Made by a program: the position numbers and the translations under genes
Virus record (IMG/VR): IMGVR_UViG_3300042868_008033
Coordinates: 1-64,000 of that record
Direction: 5' to 3' (one strand)
From: a virus
DNA: 64,000 bases
The notes under the pieces: model-generated
What the model saw: the letters and a program-made list of their open reading frames with translations, nothing else
The model's database searches: none
What the model was told of the DNA's origin: nothing
Shown here: piece after piece, positions 24,633-33,446 of the stretch
How the letters are laid out: each line of letters starts with the position of its first letter
Numbering within the stretch: the first letter of the stretch is position 1

Positions 24633-25288
24633 CTGTTTTTATGGTAATAATCAATTGCTTTAACCAGGCCTTCAATATGGTCTTGTGTTTTTTCTTTGAA
24701 AATCATTGGTTGTTCGTTATCCACGGCCATAATGATTATCAAATCATCAATAGGTGTACCAACTAATTCTTCATACATCAATGCATATGCAGTACATTGC
24801 CAAAAATAATCTAAAATATCTTCACGCTTTTTAATCTTCTTTGATGTTTTAAAATCAATGACTGATAACTTACCTTCATACTCACCAATGCAATCTACAC
24901 GACCTGCTAATCCTAGTTGTGCAGACCACAGTCCGACCTCTTGGTAGTGTATGTTATTGATTTTGTTTAGATGTGGTTTGATTGATATGAACATCTCTTT
25001 GGCATCAGGCATAACAGTGCCTGGTGGTTTTGTTTCATTGTTCAAATAATATTCACACATGGTATGCATATTGGTACCACGGGATGTAGCATGTTTGGAG
25101 ATTTTGTTTGCAACTTCTTCACCAACTCTACGGCGCCATGCCATGATGGCCTCTTTTTTCTGAGCACCCACCACTGTGGTCACCGATGGTAACTTTTTAC
25201 CATCAGGCGTGACATAATATCTTTTCCCGTCAGGAAAAGTTTGAGATTCAATTTTTGGAATCTCTTTTGGTGGGCAATAAATGAACAT
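24629..25288 (-). CDS. PD-(D/E)XK exonuclease (Cas4/MGME1-like)
   Basis: 219 residues. The active site is visible as LGLAGRVDCIGEY (D132), LSVIDFKTSKK (D145, K147) and the QCTAYALMY motif (Q164/Y168). Upstream E117 may complete the set. The N-terminal PSVTTVVGAQKKEAI is also typical. This family processes DNA ends in recombination and replication of T4-like marine phages. It overlaps the radical-SAM gene by one base. Confidence 0.8.
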   Translation of the reverse strand: MFIYCPPKEIPKIESQTFPDGKRYYVTPDGKKLPSVTTVVGAQKKEAIMAWRRRVGEEVANKISKHATSRGTNMHTMCEYYLNNETKPPGTVMPDAKEMFISIKPHLNKINNIHYQEVGLWSAQLGLAGRVDCIGEYEGKLSVIDFKTSKKIKKREDILDYFWQCTAYALMYEELVGTPIDDLIIIMAVDNEQPMIFKEKTQDHIEGLVKAIDYYHKNS

Positions 25289-26802
25289 TATAATCCTAAC
25301 TTTAATTTTTTGTATTCAAGGATAGTTTGATCCGCTTCTTCAATTTTTTTATTCAAAAAAGTTTTATCAAATGTTCCGTCAATAATATCTTTTATATCAA
25401 TACCCATACCAACCAATTCAAATACATCATGGTTAATACTAACACCTTTGTTGGCATTTCCATAAATGGATTTACCAGCAGCAATACGATGCTCCTCTGT
25501 TTCATTATTCAACAATGCTGTAATGATTCTTGCCGTAAAGTAATTAGAGTATTTACTTTTCCAAGCCATTATACCACTATCTCCACCATATCTCATATCA
25601 TCATCCTCTTTTGAAATTGTATATTCATCGGGTGACATTTCAGTGTAACCCCACTTTCCACATTCCTTTTCAAATTCACTTAGGCGACTTACAGAACCTT
25701 TTCTAATTAACAAAGGCCACCAATCCCAATTATCAAACACTTCAAAATTTTGTTCCAACAATATCTTTTGACTTTTGTAAACACTCGATATAGGTTCACC
25801 AGGCAAACCACATATCATACCCGTATATGTGTAGATTGGTTTATATTTTTTTAATTGTCGAATTGCTTCAAACTGTCTCTCATTATCTAGGCCTTTTCCA
25901 ATTGCTTTCTTCGCTTCTGGATGAAAAGTTTCCAAACCAAATGTTGCAGCAACCAAACCAGTATCAGCCAACATAGAAATAGTTTCAGGAAATCTCTCAA
26001 TCAAATCTGCACGTAAAAATGCTGTGTAAGTTATCTTAACACCACTCTTGGCGATTGCCTCAGCAACATAATCCAATTTGACCACGTTGTCGTTAAATGT
26101 ATCATCATTGAACCAATAGTTGTTAACACCAAACAATTCATAATTTCTACGAAATTCATCTGCCAAATTATCCACATGACGAATGTAATCATTCTTCTTT
26201 TTACCTAACAAAGGGAATGCACAGAATCTACACCTAAAAATACATCCTCTACTAATTTCAATAGGCAAAAAATTATTTTTGATTAAATCACTCTCTAACC
26301 ACTTAATAGATAAATCCGTATCATCATTCTTATATGCCATTTCTGCATTGATAGAAAGTGTATCTCTGTATGGCACCCATTTTAAATCATCTAAACGTTT
26401 CTTGGTTAAAAATTTTAGATAGTGTAATACCGCTTCTTCAGCATAACCCCAAAACACCCTATCAACTTGAGTCAAATCTACACCATCAATTGGTGTTTCA
26501 TTGCCACCAATCAGCGTTTTTACGTGTGGATATTTTTCTTTAACGTGTTTGAATATTTTATTTAATTTATCAAATGCATAGATGAATGTAATACTAATAC
26601 CAACAAACAAAGTTTTTGGTCCAATAAATCTAGCGCAGATTGTTTCAAGTTCTTCATCTGTGAAATTACCAAAATAGTCAACAACTTCAACGTTGTAACC
26701 ATGTTGGTCTAAAACTGTTCTTAATCTTGCTGCACCAGCTGGTCGACTAATTGTTCTAGTCCTCTCCATGCCGGTGAAAATAATTCCATGTGTATCTGTC
26801 AT
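25288..26802 (-). CDS. Radical SAM enzyme with B12-binding-like N-terminal domain
   Basis: 504 residues. Residues ~1-140 look like a Rossmann B12-binding domain (VEVVDYFGNFTDE, TLFVGISITFIYAF, TLIGGNETP), but I do not see the usual D-x-H-x-x-G ligand motif, so cobalamin may bind base-off or not at all. The radical SAM cluster motif is C187-IFR-C191-RF-C194, followed by GVNNYWFNDDTFNDN and AATFGLETFHPEA. Such enzymes methylate or rearrange unactivated carbons. It is in an operon with oxygenases and the other radical SAM gene; the substrate is unknown. Confidence 0.8.
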   Translation of the reverse strand: MTDTHGIIFTGMERTRTISRPAGAARLRTVLDQHGYNVEVVDYFGNFTDEELETICARFIGPKTLFVGISITFIYAFDKLNKIFKHVKEKYPHVKTLIGGNETPIDGVDLTQVDRVFWGYAEEAVLHYLKFLTKKRLDDLKWVPYRDTLSINAEMAYKNDDTDLSIKWLESDLIKNNFLPIEISRGCIFRCRFCAFPLLGKKKNDYIRHVDNLADEFRRNYELFGVNNYWFNDDTFNDNVVKLDYVAEAIAKSGVKITYTAFLRADLIERFPETISMLADTGLVAATFGLETFHPEAKKAIGKGLDNERQFEAIRQLKKYKPIYTYTGMICGLPGEPISSVYKSQKILLEQNFEVFDNWDWWPLLIRKGSVSRLSEFEKECGKWGYTEMSPDEYTISKEDDDMRYGGDSGIMAWKSKYSNYFTARIITALLNNETEEHRIAAGKSIYGNANKGVSINHDVFELVGMGIDIKDIIDGTFDKTFLNKKIEEADQTILEYKKLKLGL

Positions 26803-26805
26803 AAT

Positions 26806-27600
26806 TTAAATAAATTCATTATCTCTAACTTTTTTGGTAACATATCGTTCTCTAATTGCCTCAAAAAAATCAATATCTTCATCGGTTAATTCAACCTCAT
26901 CAATTTTTTCTCGGAATCCTCTGACGTAATCCTGTAATTGTTCAAAATCACCGGCATAATTAAAGAATTTTGTTACTTTTTTTGTATCATAAGCATCCAT
27001 GATGATATGATATCTATCCTCATCCGAATCATTTCTAATTTGGTGCCATTGATTCACCCAAAGCATCCAAACACCACCATCTGCTGGCATATGTAAGTTT
27101 TTACCTTGACAAATATGCACACACTTTTTATTCGTAAATAATGGAATATGAATACGTGCCATATATTCTGTTTCTTCAGCATCTCTATGCACCAAACTTT
27201 TTGAGTGTGCTTTTAAACAAGTAACCCTAACTCTGGTTGGATAAAAACCCATTTCACGAATGTCGTCCATTACTTTTTTAATTTCACCAACATAAGCTTC
27301 AGTTGGTTTATCATGTTCTAATCCATGAGAAATATTAAAGTATTTGTAAGCTTTTAGTACCAGTTCATTTGTTGGTAAAAAGGATTCTAGTGTTTGTCCT
27401 TTTTCCAGTTGAACAGCTTCCCAACCGCCAGTCCATGTAGCTTCTTTACACATTAAACTCCAACCACCAAAACCATTGTATTTTGGAGTTTCATATTCTT
27501 CACCTTGTATAACTTGGTCACCTAAAGTGAAAACACTTTCTCTCACTTCTTGTTTTAATTTTTCAATATCTACTGTATAGTCTAATTTTTCGAAAAACAT
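26806..27600 (-). CDS. Aspartyl/asparaginyl hydroxylase-like Fe(II)/2OG oxygenase
   Basis: 264 residues. The cupin-like core has SLVHRDAEETEYMARIHIPL (H-x-D), then WVNQWHQIRNDSDEDRYHII (distal His and Arg). The pattern is like Asp/Asn beta-hydroxylases. The N-terminus has GFGGWSLMCKEATWTGGWE and the C-terminal ~60 residues are helical and unique. It starts 10 nt downstream of the next oxygenase gene. Confidence 0.72.
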   Translation of the reverse strand: MFFEKLDYTVDIEKLKQEVRESVFTLGDQVIQGEEYETPKYNGFGGWSLMCKEATWTGGWEAVQLEKGQTLESFLPTNELVLKAYKYFNISHGLEHDKPTEAYVGEIKKVMDDIREMGFYPTRVRVTCLKAHSKSLVHRDAEETEYMARIHIPLFTNKKCVHICQGKNLHMPADGGVWMLWVNQWHQIRNDSDEDRYHIIMDAYDTKKVTKFFNYAGDFEQLQDYVRGFREKIDEVELTDEDIDFFEAIRERYVTKKVRDNEFI

Positions 27601-27610
27601 TTATTATCCT

Positions 27611-28279
27611 TTATAAGTTTCCAGTTTCTTGTAACATTTCATACACTTGGCCATAATCATACAATTTAGTTCTAAGTGCAAATGCCTTTCTAAGTTTTGC
27701 TTCGCCGCCTAATGGTTCAACATTATGTGGTATTCTCACATCTAACAAATATGCTTCACTAGGTTGAGCAATAAAAGATCCAATTTCATATACATCATCA
27801 AAAGTATATACAGCATCAACATATGTTATTTCTTCACATGTTGGCATATTTTGTTTTTCAGACACAAACTCTTTAACTCTAGTTTTTAATTCTTCAACAT
27901 TAACTTTTTCATCTTTCATATTTACAGACACATCATAGTGTCTATCTTCTTCTGTTTTCCAAGAATTTGCTCCTAGTTTTGCTCTGAAAAAGACCGTTCT
28001 ATAATTTTGTGGGTCATAATAAAAATTGATTGTTGTTATGAAGTCATTATCAACGTGTGGTAACAATAAACTATTAATTGACATTCTGGTTACTTGAAAA
28101 TCTTTCCAATATCTTTCCGGTACAACCTTATACAATACTTCTTTTTCTGGTTCTGGTGTCCAAATTGTATTATGTCTTACACCTAATCCATATTTGCCGG
28201 CAAATGAATCTGCTCGACCTTGTGGTATGATTGTGTGTGGCATATATTCATATGTGTGTTTCAATTTAACAAACGACAT
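27611..28279 (-). CDS. Fe(II)/2OG oxygenase-like protein, paralogue A
   Basis: 222 residues. The core LLLPHVDNDFITTINFYYD gives H-x-D, and YLLDVRIPHNVEPLGGEAK then KAFALRT gives the distal His and Arg. The same layout and about the same spacing occur in the next gene (28266-28805), so the two are tandem duplicates, this one with an extra ~45 residues in the middle. Substrate unknown. Confidence 0.65.
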   Translation of the reverse strand: MSFVKLKHTYEYMPHTIIPQGRADSFAGKYGLGVRHNTIWTPEPEKEVLYKVVPERYWKDFQVTRMSINSLLLPHVDNDFITTINFYYDPQNYRTVFFRAKLGANSWKTEEDRHYDVSVNMKDEKVNVEELKTRVKEFVSEKQNMPTCEEITYVDAVYTFDDVYEIGSFIAQPSEAYLLDVRIPHNVEPLGGEAKLRKAFALRTKLYDYGQVYEMLQETGNL

Positions 28280-28805
28280 TATTGGTTTCCTTTAGCATCT
28301 CTAGTACATCCTCATACTTATGAACAAAAGTTCCTAAGGTAATGGCTTTACGTAAATTGAATTCACCTTTAACGCCATGTATTTGACTTACATCAAGTAA
28401 CCAAATCTCATAATCTTTAGCAACAAAACTACCAACTTCAATCAAATCTTCTTCAAAATATATATACCCATCGGTTTGATTATCCACCTGCAATGTTCGT
28501 GGATTACCAACTTTTGGTCTATAGAATGTAGTTGTACAACTTTCTGTTTGTAGGTAAAAGTTGATTGAAGTAATAATTTCCGTATCCGTATGTGGTGGGA
28601 TTATACAGTCAATCGTCATTACTGTCAAGTGAAAATCCTGCCAGTACCTTTTTGGTATCACACCATATATTTTGTCAGCCTCAGGTGACCATATCTTTTT
28701 ATAGTCGATACCTTTACCTTCATGTTTGAAATTTTTTAGTGGGTCGGTAACTGCATATAATGGTTTTTCAAAATTTGTTTCCAGTTTTGTAAACATTATT
28801 TCCAT
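28266..28805 (-). CDS. Fe(II)/2OG oxygenase-like protein, paralogue B
   Basis: 179 residues. Shares with paralogue A the run RYWQDFHLTVMTIDCIIPPH then TDTEIITSINFYL, FYRPKVG, and WLLDVSQIHGVKGEFNLRKA. H-x-D and distal His and Arg are in place. It overlaps paralogue A by 14 nt and the next oxygenase by 10 nt. Confidence 0.65.
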   Translation of the reverse strand: MEIMFTKLETNFEKPLYAVTDPLKNFKHEGKGIDYKKIWSPEADKIYGVIPKRYWQDFHLTVMTIDCIIPPHTDTEIITSINFYLQTESCTTTFYRPKVGNPRTLQVDNQTDGYIYFEEDLIEVGSFVAKDYEIWLLDVSQIHGVKGEFNLRKAITLGTFVHKYEDVLEMLKETNNVVC

Positions 28806-29503
28806 TCTCTAATTTTTGCCATGCGGCCAGCCCACGATTTTAAAATTACCGTATTCTGTGCATTTTTGTCTACAACTTTTCTTAGGTCGGTTGACAATGA
28901 AATGCGTAAATCATCAGATTTATTTTCATCAACGCCATGCAAAACATATGATGGAAAAAATATCAATCTACCTTCAACTGGTTTAAACCTACGTTCTCGC
29001 AATTTTGGTGTGTTACTTAGAGTATTATTTAACCAATCAATTGCTTGTGCAGAATCAAACGCCACAAGGTCACCACAACCTTCTTTAGCCTTTATGTAAT
29101 ACGTTGCTGCGATAGCAGATTCGGTGTGTCCATGCACCTCTAAGCGTTCTCCTGGTTCACGCACATTGACCCAACCCATGAAGTGTTCACAACCACGAAT
29201 ATTTAACATTCTGAGTTGTGGAATATTTTGCACAATTTTCTTGGTTACAATGTCTATAATTTCTTGTTTAAGTATATCTAAGTTGGGTCTACTGTAGTCC
29301 CATATACTGTTGTTTGGGTCTTTGTCTTTACCCAATACGATATCTTTGCCGATACCATAAATTTCATCTAACAGAGTTTCATTAAATTCTTCATCAAAAC
29401 GTGTTTGTACTTCCCAAATTGGACTTTGCCAAAACATGTTCTGTGCATTTTGATACCAATGGTATTTTTCTCTGTCTTCTCTTGTCATAATATTTTGTGT
29501 CAT
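28796..29503 (-). CDS. 2OG-Fe(II) oxygenase
   Basis: 235 residues. Marks are LEVHGHTESAIAATYYIKA (H126-x-E128), GRLIFFPSYVLHGVDEN (H189) and DLRISLSTDL (R200). This is the putative 2OG-Fe(II) oxygenase family common in T4-like cyanophages and pelagiphages, related to prolyl-hydroxylase-like enzymes. It is the most upstream of the four oxygenases in this run. Confidence 0.8.
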   Translation of the reverse strand: MTQNIMTREDREKYHWYQNAQNMFWQSPIWEVQTRFDEEFNETLLDEIYGIGKDIVLGKDKDPNNSIWDYSRPNLDILKQEIIDIVTKKIVQNIPQLRMLNIRGCEHFMGWVNVREPGERLEVHGHTESAIAATYYIKAKEGCGDLVAFDSAQAIDWLNNTLSNTPKLRERRFKPVEGRLIFFPSYVLHGVDENKSDDLRISLSTDLRKVVDKNAQNTVILKSWAGRMAKIREWK

Positions 29504-29512
29504 AATAAAAAA

Positions 29513-29893
29513 TCAATAGTTTTGTTTTTCAAACCATTCTTTAAATTCTTTTAATACTTGTAATTTCAACTCATGTTCCTCATCTGTTAAATCCTCATCT
29601 TTTGGTAATGATACATAATTTTCATATTCTTCTATTGGATTTCTGTATAATGGATCCATTGTCCAATTAGCTTGTACCACTTTTTCTACTTGAGAATCAA
29701 AAAGTTCCGTCAATACATCTTCATACTCATAAGCTACAGTAAAATATTCATTTTTTTCTTCTTCAGTTAAATTTAAAATTCTTTCCATAAAAGTTTTTTT
29801 TAAAAAATCTGAAATAACTTTAGTATCCAATAATATATTATCACCTTCATAAGTTTTTATGGTCGGAAAATATGTGTAAGAATATTTTTTCAT
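29513..29893 (-). CDS. Small acidic protein, paralogue of the neighbouring 97-aa protein
   Basis: 126 residues, Glu/Asp-rich. It starts YSYTYFPTIKTYEG, then FLKKTFMERILNLTEEEK, YEYEDVLTELFDS, and ends KEFKEWFEKQNY. The 97-aa neighbour has the same order (YSIKRPVKI, FFNTFSS, YHENILIKLFGNS, HEYKEWLDKQ). No known domain. Lying between a possible substrate and four oxygenases, it could be an adaptor, a substrate or a regulator; all are guesses. Confidence 0.6.
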   Translation of the reverse strand: MKKYSYTYFPTIKTYEGDNILLDTKVISDFLKKTFMERILNLTEEEKNEYFTVAYEYEDVLTELFDSQVEKVVQANWTMDPLYRNPIEEYENYVSLPKDEDLTDEEHELKLQVLKEFKEWFEKQNY

Positions 29894-30183
29894 TGTTTAT
29901 CCAACCATTCTTTATATTCATGAACTTGTATTACATCTACTGAATTTCTTAATAATTCTGGGAGAAAAACATCACTCTTTAACAACGAATTTCCAAACAA
30001 CTTAATTAATATGTTTTCATGGTAAGTTAGTGCTTTATAAACACGTTCCTTTTTTTCTTTGTTTAAAGCATTAAACGCATTTGAACTGAATGTATTAAAG
30101 AAAAAAGTCATATGTTCATCAACATATTTTGCACTATCATCCGTTAAAATTTTAACCGGTCTTTTAATGGAATATGTTGGCAT
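29890..30183 (-). CDS. Small protein, paralogue of the 126-aa protein
   Basis: 97 residues. Same layout as the 126-aa protein but shorter in the acidic C-terminal part. It overlaps both neighbours by 1-4 nt, so it is co-translated with the Asn-Cys-repeat protein gene. Confidence 0.6.
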   Translation of the reverse strand: MPTYSIKRPVKILTDDSAKYVDEHMTFFFNTFSSNAFNALNKEKKERVYKALTYHENILIKLFGNSLLKSDVFLPELLRNSVDVIQVHEYKEWLDKQ

Positions 30184-31139
30184 TATGCAACCTTCTTCTT
30201 TGGAATAAATTTTTCAATAAAACGTCCAAGTTCAGCAACCAATTTGAACATAACAAAAATTACAACAAGGCCCGCACCTTTAATAAAACCGGGTTCTTTC
30301 TTACTTGGTCCAAACCAGCGTTGCCACACACCAATAACTTTACAGATTGGTGTACCAAATGCAAACATCATTTTACCAGTCAAACTACCAGTTTCTTTTT
30401 CACCCATCATATAGGCCATTTCTTCAGCCCAAGGTGTTGCAATATCATGTGCCCATGTGATAGACCACTTTTTTGCAGCAACACTAAAATCTTCATCGGA
30501 CATCCAAGGCATCATCTTAGGTCCTTTACCGTCCATCCAATCAACAACAATCTCAGCCCATGCACGATAACCATTGTATATATCCGGATGTGTTTTCTTT
30601 AATTGTTCACCAAATGCTTGGTCAGCCACAAAAATGTTTTTCTTCATCAATCCCAAATCAAACAACTTGGTACAAATAATTTTAGAACAATTACAATTAT
30701 AGGTGAAACAATTTTGGTTGTTCGTGCAGTTGTATACTGGTGTGGTTGCCAATTGGCAATTTCCGCTTTGTAACCATTTTTGTGTATCACAATTAGCACA
30801 GTTAATTGCAGTGCAGTTATTTGTTGCATTACATTGAATACTTGAAGAACCAGAAACACTACAATTCTGTTCTTTATTGTTTACATTATTACAATTGCCA
30901 CCATTATTTTTTTGGTAATGAGTTAAACCACCACGATATACGTTCATATTCTGTGGATTTGACTGCCTTTGTGGACTAGGTGTTGATACTGTACCACCGG
31001 GATTCAACACCAATGTGCCAGCAGGTTTCAAAAATCCATTTAAAAAGTTTAAGCTCGTACTTGCTGTGGTTGCAGCTCTACCAACCTCAGTATTAATTTG
31101 AGAAATTGCAATTGAACTGTTTATATCTGGTGTTGCCAT
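30183..31139 (-). CDS. Virion-like protein with Asn-Cys repeat domain and C-terminal membrane segment
   Basis: 318 residues. The N-terminus (INSSIAISQINTEVGRAATT) resembles the start of small virion structural proteins in T4-like phages. Residues 83-156 hold 12 cysteines (83, 93, 103, 109, 114, 117, 128, 138, 144, 149, 151, 156), ten of them directly after Asn. Residues ~160-275 are Trp-rich and helical (GYRAWAEIVVDWMDGKGPKM). A hydrophobic helix near 288-302 (GAGLVVIFVMFKLVAEL) and a basic tail end the protein. It is 34 nt downstream of a radical SAM/SPASM gene. I infer it may be a modified virion or membrane protein; alternatively the cysteines bind metal. Confidence 0.65.
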   Translation of the reverse strand: MATPDINSSIAISQINTEVGRAATTASTSLNFLNGFLKPAGTLVLNPGGTVSTPSPQRQSNPQNMNVYRGGLTHYQKNNGGNCNNVNNKEQNCSVSGSSSIQCNATNNCTAINCANCDTQKWLQSGNCQLATTPVYNCTNNQNCFTYNCNCSKIICTKLFDLGLMKKNIFVADQAFGEQLKKTHPDIYNGYRAWAEIVVDWMDGKGPKMMPWMSDEDFSVAAKKWSITWAHDIATPWAEEMAYMMGEKETGSLTGKMMFAFGTPICKVIGVWQRWFGPSKKEPGFIKGAGLVVIFVMFKLVAELGRFIEKFIPKKKVA

Positions 31140-31173
31140 TTTTTCTCTATCTTTAAAATGTTGTTATTATTAT

Positions 31174-32625
31174 TTAGGTTTCCAAACGAGATTTGCCATA
31201 TACCGCAACATCATCAACAGTTCCAATAATCTCTTTAACTACCTTGATTGGTATGATTTTTTTCTTATTTTCTTCATTATGTTCAAAAATCGTACCAAAA
31301 ATGTCTTGTCTATCTAATGGTAAAGTATCACTCTTAATCAAAGTTGGTATATAACCATTTGTCATCACAGTGAAAGCAGCTGCGAACAAGGCCACATTAT
31401 CTGAATATGCATTTGCACATGAGATATCCCAATATTTTTCATCCAAGAACATACATGCACCTTTACATATATGTAACACTGGACATTCTGGACACTCTTT
31501 ACGATTTGACCAATGTGTGACAGATTTTAATTCAACATTTGAATAATTATCCAATGTACCACCATGGTGCGATTCACCATTCTTTGAGATTTCCAAAGAA
31601 CTTACGTTCTGACAGGTCATCACATTACCACGTAGGTCAACTGAAATTGTATGTTCATCGTCCATACCACATTTTTGACCTAAATATTTAGATTCTCTAT
31701 GACTCAAAATTGAGGCCATTAAATCATCAATTTTACCCAGCTGAGGCAAGAAACCAATTTTACCATCAGAAGCATATAACTCACCAAAAGCCTTCTGTCT
31801 AAAATCAAAATGTTCTTGTTTTGTGATTAGTGAATACGAAATACCTTCTTCATCATAGGCATCAACCATTGAACCTTCACCAATAATAACATTTTCATCT
31901 CCTGTGAGATTTACAAACCAATCATAGATTTCTTTTCTACTTTGGTTCTTAGCATTCAACATTGCATTGAAACTGAAACTTTTACCTAGTTTTGTCATCA
32001 TGCGATAGAATCCAAGTATACGTTCTTTTTGTTCTGGATCATCAAAAGGATCAGGACCACGTACAAATTGACCCGGTCCATCATGTGAAATTGACACAGC
32101 AAAATCCATCATCATTAACCAATCAATAATTTCATCAGTTAAAATAGAACCATTTGTAATGATACTAAAAATAGGTTTAGTTTTCCAACTGTCAAATTTT
32201 TCTGCAATGGCCTCAGCCAATGGCTTCATTGTTTTCCAATAAACAAGTGGTTCACCACCCCAAAATTCAACTCTTAAACCAACATCTTCATCAAAATGAA
32301 GATTATCTAATTTCTCCATAAAAACATCAATATCTTTTTTAGAGGTTTCTGGTTGGCGTTCAACAAACTTCTGTGAACAATAATCACAAGAATAGTTACA
32401 ACTCAACCCCATCTGAATCTTCAAATGGCTGATTAATTTTGATTTTTTTAGTGGACGATTCTTGTCAAATGGTTTGTAAGGTTTCAAAGAATGTTGTGGC
32501 ATTTGGTCTGCCGGATATTCAAACACATTACCATCAGAATCTTTCAACACATTAGCCATATTGTCATAGTGAAAAACTCTTTTATCACCATCTTCAAATC
32601 GTGTGGCTTCAATTTCAAAAATCAT
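31174..32625 (-). CDS. Radical SAM/SPASM protein maturase-like enzyme
   Basis: 483 residues. The radical SAM motif is C76-NYS-C80-DY-C83, with GGEP in VEFWGGEPLVYWKTMKPL and IITNGSILTDEIIDW. The SPASM-type C-terminal cluster region has CGMDDEHTISVDLRGNVMTC and CPECPVLHICKGACMF then C. This layout is that of anaerobic sulfatase maturases and RiPP maturases that act on Cys, Ser, Asn or other residues of proteins. The next gene downstream encodes an Asn-Cys-repeat protein, the obvious candidate substrate. Two GATAAATA late-promoter-like elements precede it. Confidence 0.85.
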   Translation of the reverse strand: MIFEIEATRFEDGDKRVFHYDNMANVLKDSDGNVFEYPADQMPQHSLKPYKPFDKNRPLKKSKLISHLKIQMGLSCNYSCDYCSQKFVERQPETSKKDIDVFMEKLDNLHFDEDVGLRVEFWGGEPLVYWKTMKPLAEAIAEKFDSWKTKPIFSIITNGSILTDEIIDWLMMMDFAVSISHDGPGQFVRGPDPFDDPEQKERILGFYRMMTKLGKSFSFNAMLNAKNQSRKEIYDWFVNLTGDENVIIGEGSMVDAYDEEGISYSLITKQEHFDFRQKAFGELYASDGKIGFLPQLGKIDDLMASILSHRESKYLGQKCGMDDEHTISVDLRGNVMTCQNVSSLEISKNGESHHGGTLDNYSNVELKSVTHWSNRKECPECPVLHICKGACMFLDEKYWDISCANAYSDNVALFAAAFTVMTNGYIPTLIKSDTLPLDRQDIFGTIFEHNEENKKKIIPIKVVKEIIGTVDDVAVYGKSRLET

Positions 32626-32642
32626 TTTATTTCCTCTTATTA

Positions 32643-32686
32643 TTGGAATAGTATTTATCTTAGTTTGGAATAGTATTTATCTTAGT
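32643..32686 (-). repeat. 22-bp tandem direct repeat with two late-promoter-like elements
   Basis: Two identical 22-bp copies (32643-32664 and 32665-32686) each contain GATAAATA on the minus strand, at 32659-32652 and 32681-32674. They lie upstream of the radical SAM/SPASM gene; the second copy overlaps the PhoH stop codon. This may be a doubled late promoter. Confidence 0.6.
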
Positions 32687-33446
32687 AACCTAGGTCTTCA
32701 CAGGCCACAATCCATTGTTTAACTAAACTGGAACGAACAATATCGTCTGGTGTAAAGTATATTTCTTGAAAGGACGGCATCTTACGTGCCACTTCCAAGA
32801 AACTATGGAATGCTGTTTGGTCTTTGTTACTCTTAATCAAATCAGTTTGTTTAAAATCACCTGAAAATATGATTTTGGACCTATGTCCAACACGGGTGAT
32901 AATTGTATTTACTTCTGACCAATTCAAATTCTGATTTTCATCAACTATAATAATAGCATCATCAATAGAAATACCACGAATGGCAGTAGTAGAAATAAAT
33001 CGTACATGATTTTGTTCCTTTAATCTATCCCATGCATCGGAACGACCAAATAATGTGGCCGCAATCTCTTTGTAAGGTAATTCATAGATTTCTTGTTTTT
33101 CTTCAAGATTGCCTGGTAAATAACCAACGTCACGTAATTGCACAAGTGACCTTACAACTACTACTTGTTTGAATGAATTGGACTTGTCTAATACTTCTTC
33201 TAATGATTTATATAGTGCCAAAAAAGTTTTGCCTACCCCAGGACTACCAAATAGTCCCATAAAGTAGGCACCGCCTTTATACATCTCAAAGAATAATCTT
33301 TGATTTTCTGTTAGTGGATCAAACGTCTTTAGATGGTCTGGTTTAATTCTCAATGAATTGTTTACTGCTGGTTGATGCCTTGTCTTATTCTCATCATCTT
33401 GTAACTGTTCCGCTGCGTATCTGGCTGTTGTTTTTTTGGTAACCAT
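32682..33446 (-). CDS. phoH: PhoH-like ATPase
   Basis: 254 residues from the ATG at 33446 (ribosome site AGGGGA); the upstream TTG is ignored. Walker A is FGSPGVGKTFLAL at ~67-74, Walker B is IIIVDENQNL, and SGDFKQTDL and RDVGYLPGNLEEK complete the PhoH signature. PhoH is frequent in marine and freshwater T4-like phages; proposed roles are in RNA metabolism or phosphate stress, not settled. Confidence 0.9.
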   Translation of the reverse strand: MVTKKTTARYAAEQLQDDENKTRHQPAVNNSLRIKPDHLKTFDPLTENQRLFFEMYKGGAYFMGLFGSPGVGKTFLALYKSLEEVLDKSNSFKQVVVVRSLVQLRDVGYLPGNLEEKQEIYELPYKEIAATLFGRSDAWDRLKEQNHVRFISTTAIRGISIDDAIIIVDENQNLNWSEVNTIITRVGHRSKIIFSGDFKQTDLIKSNKDQTAFHSFLEVARKMPSFQEIYFTPDDIVRSSLVKQWIVACEDLGY

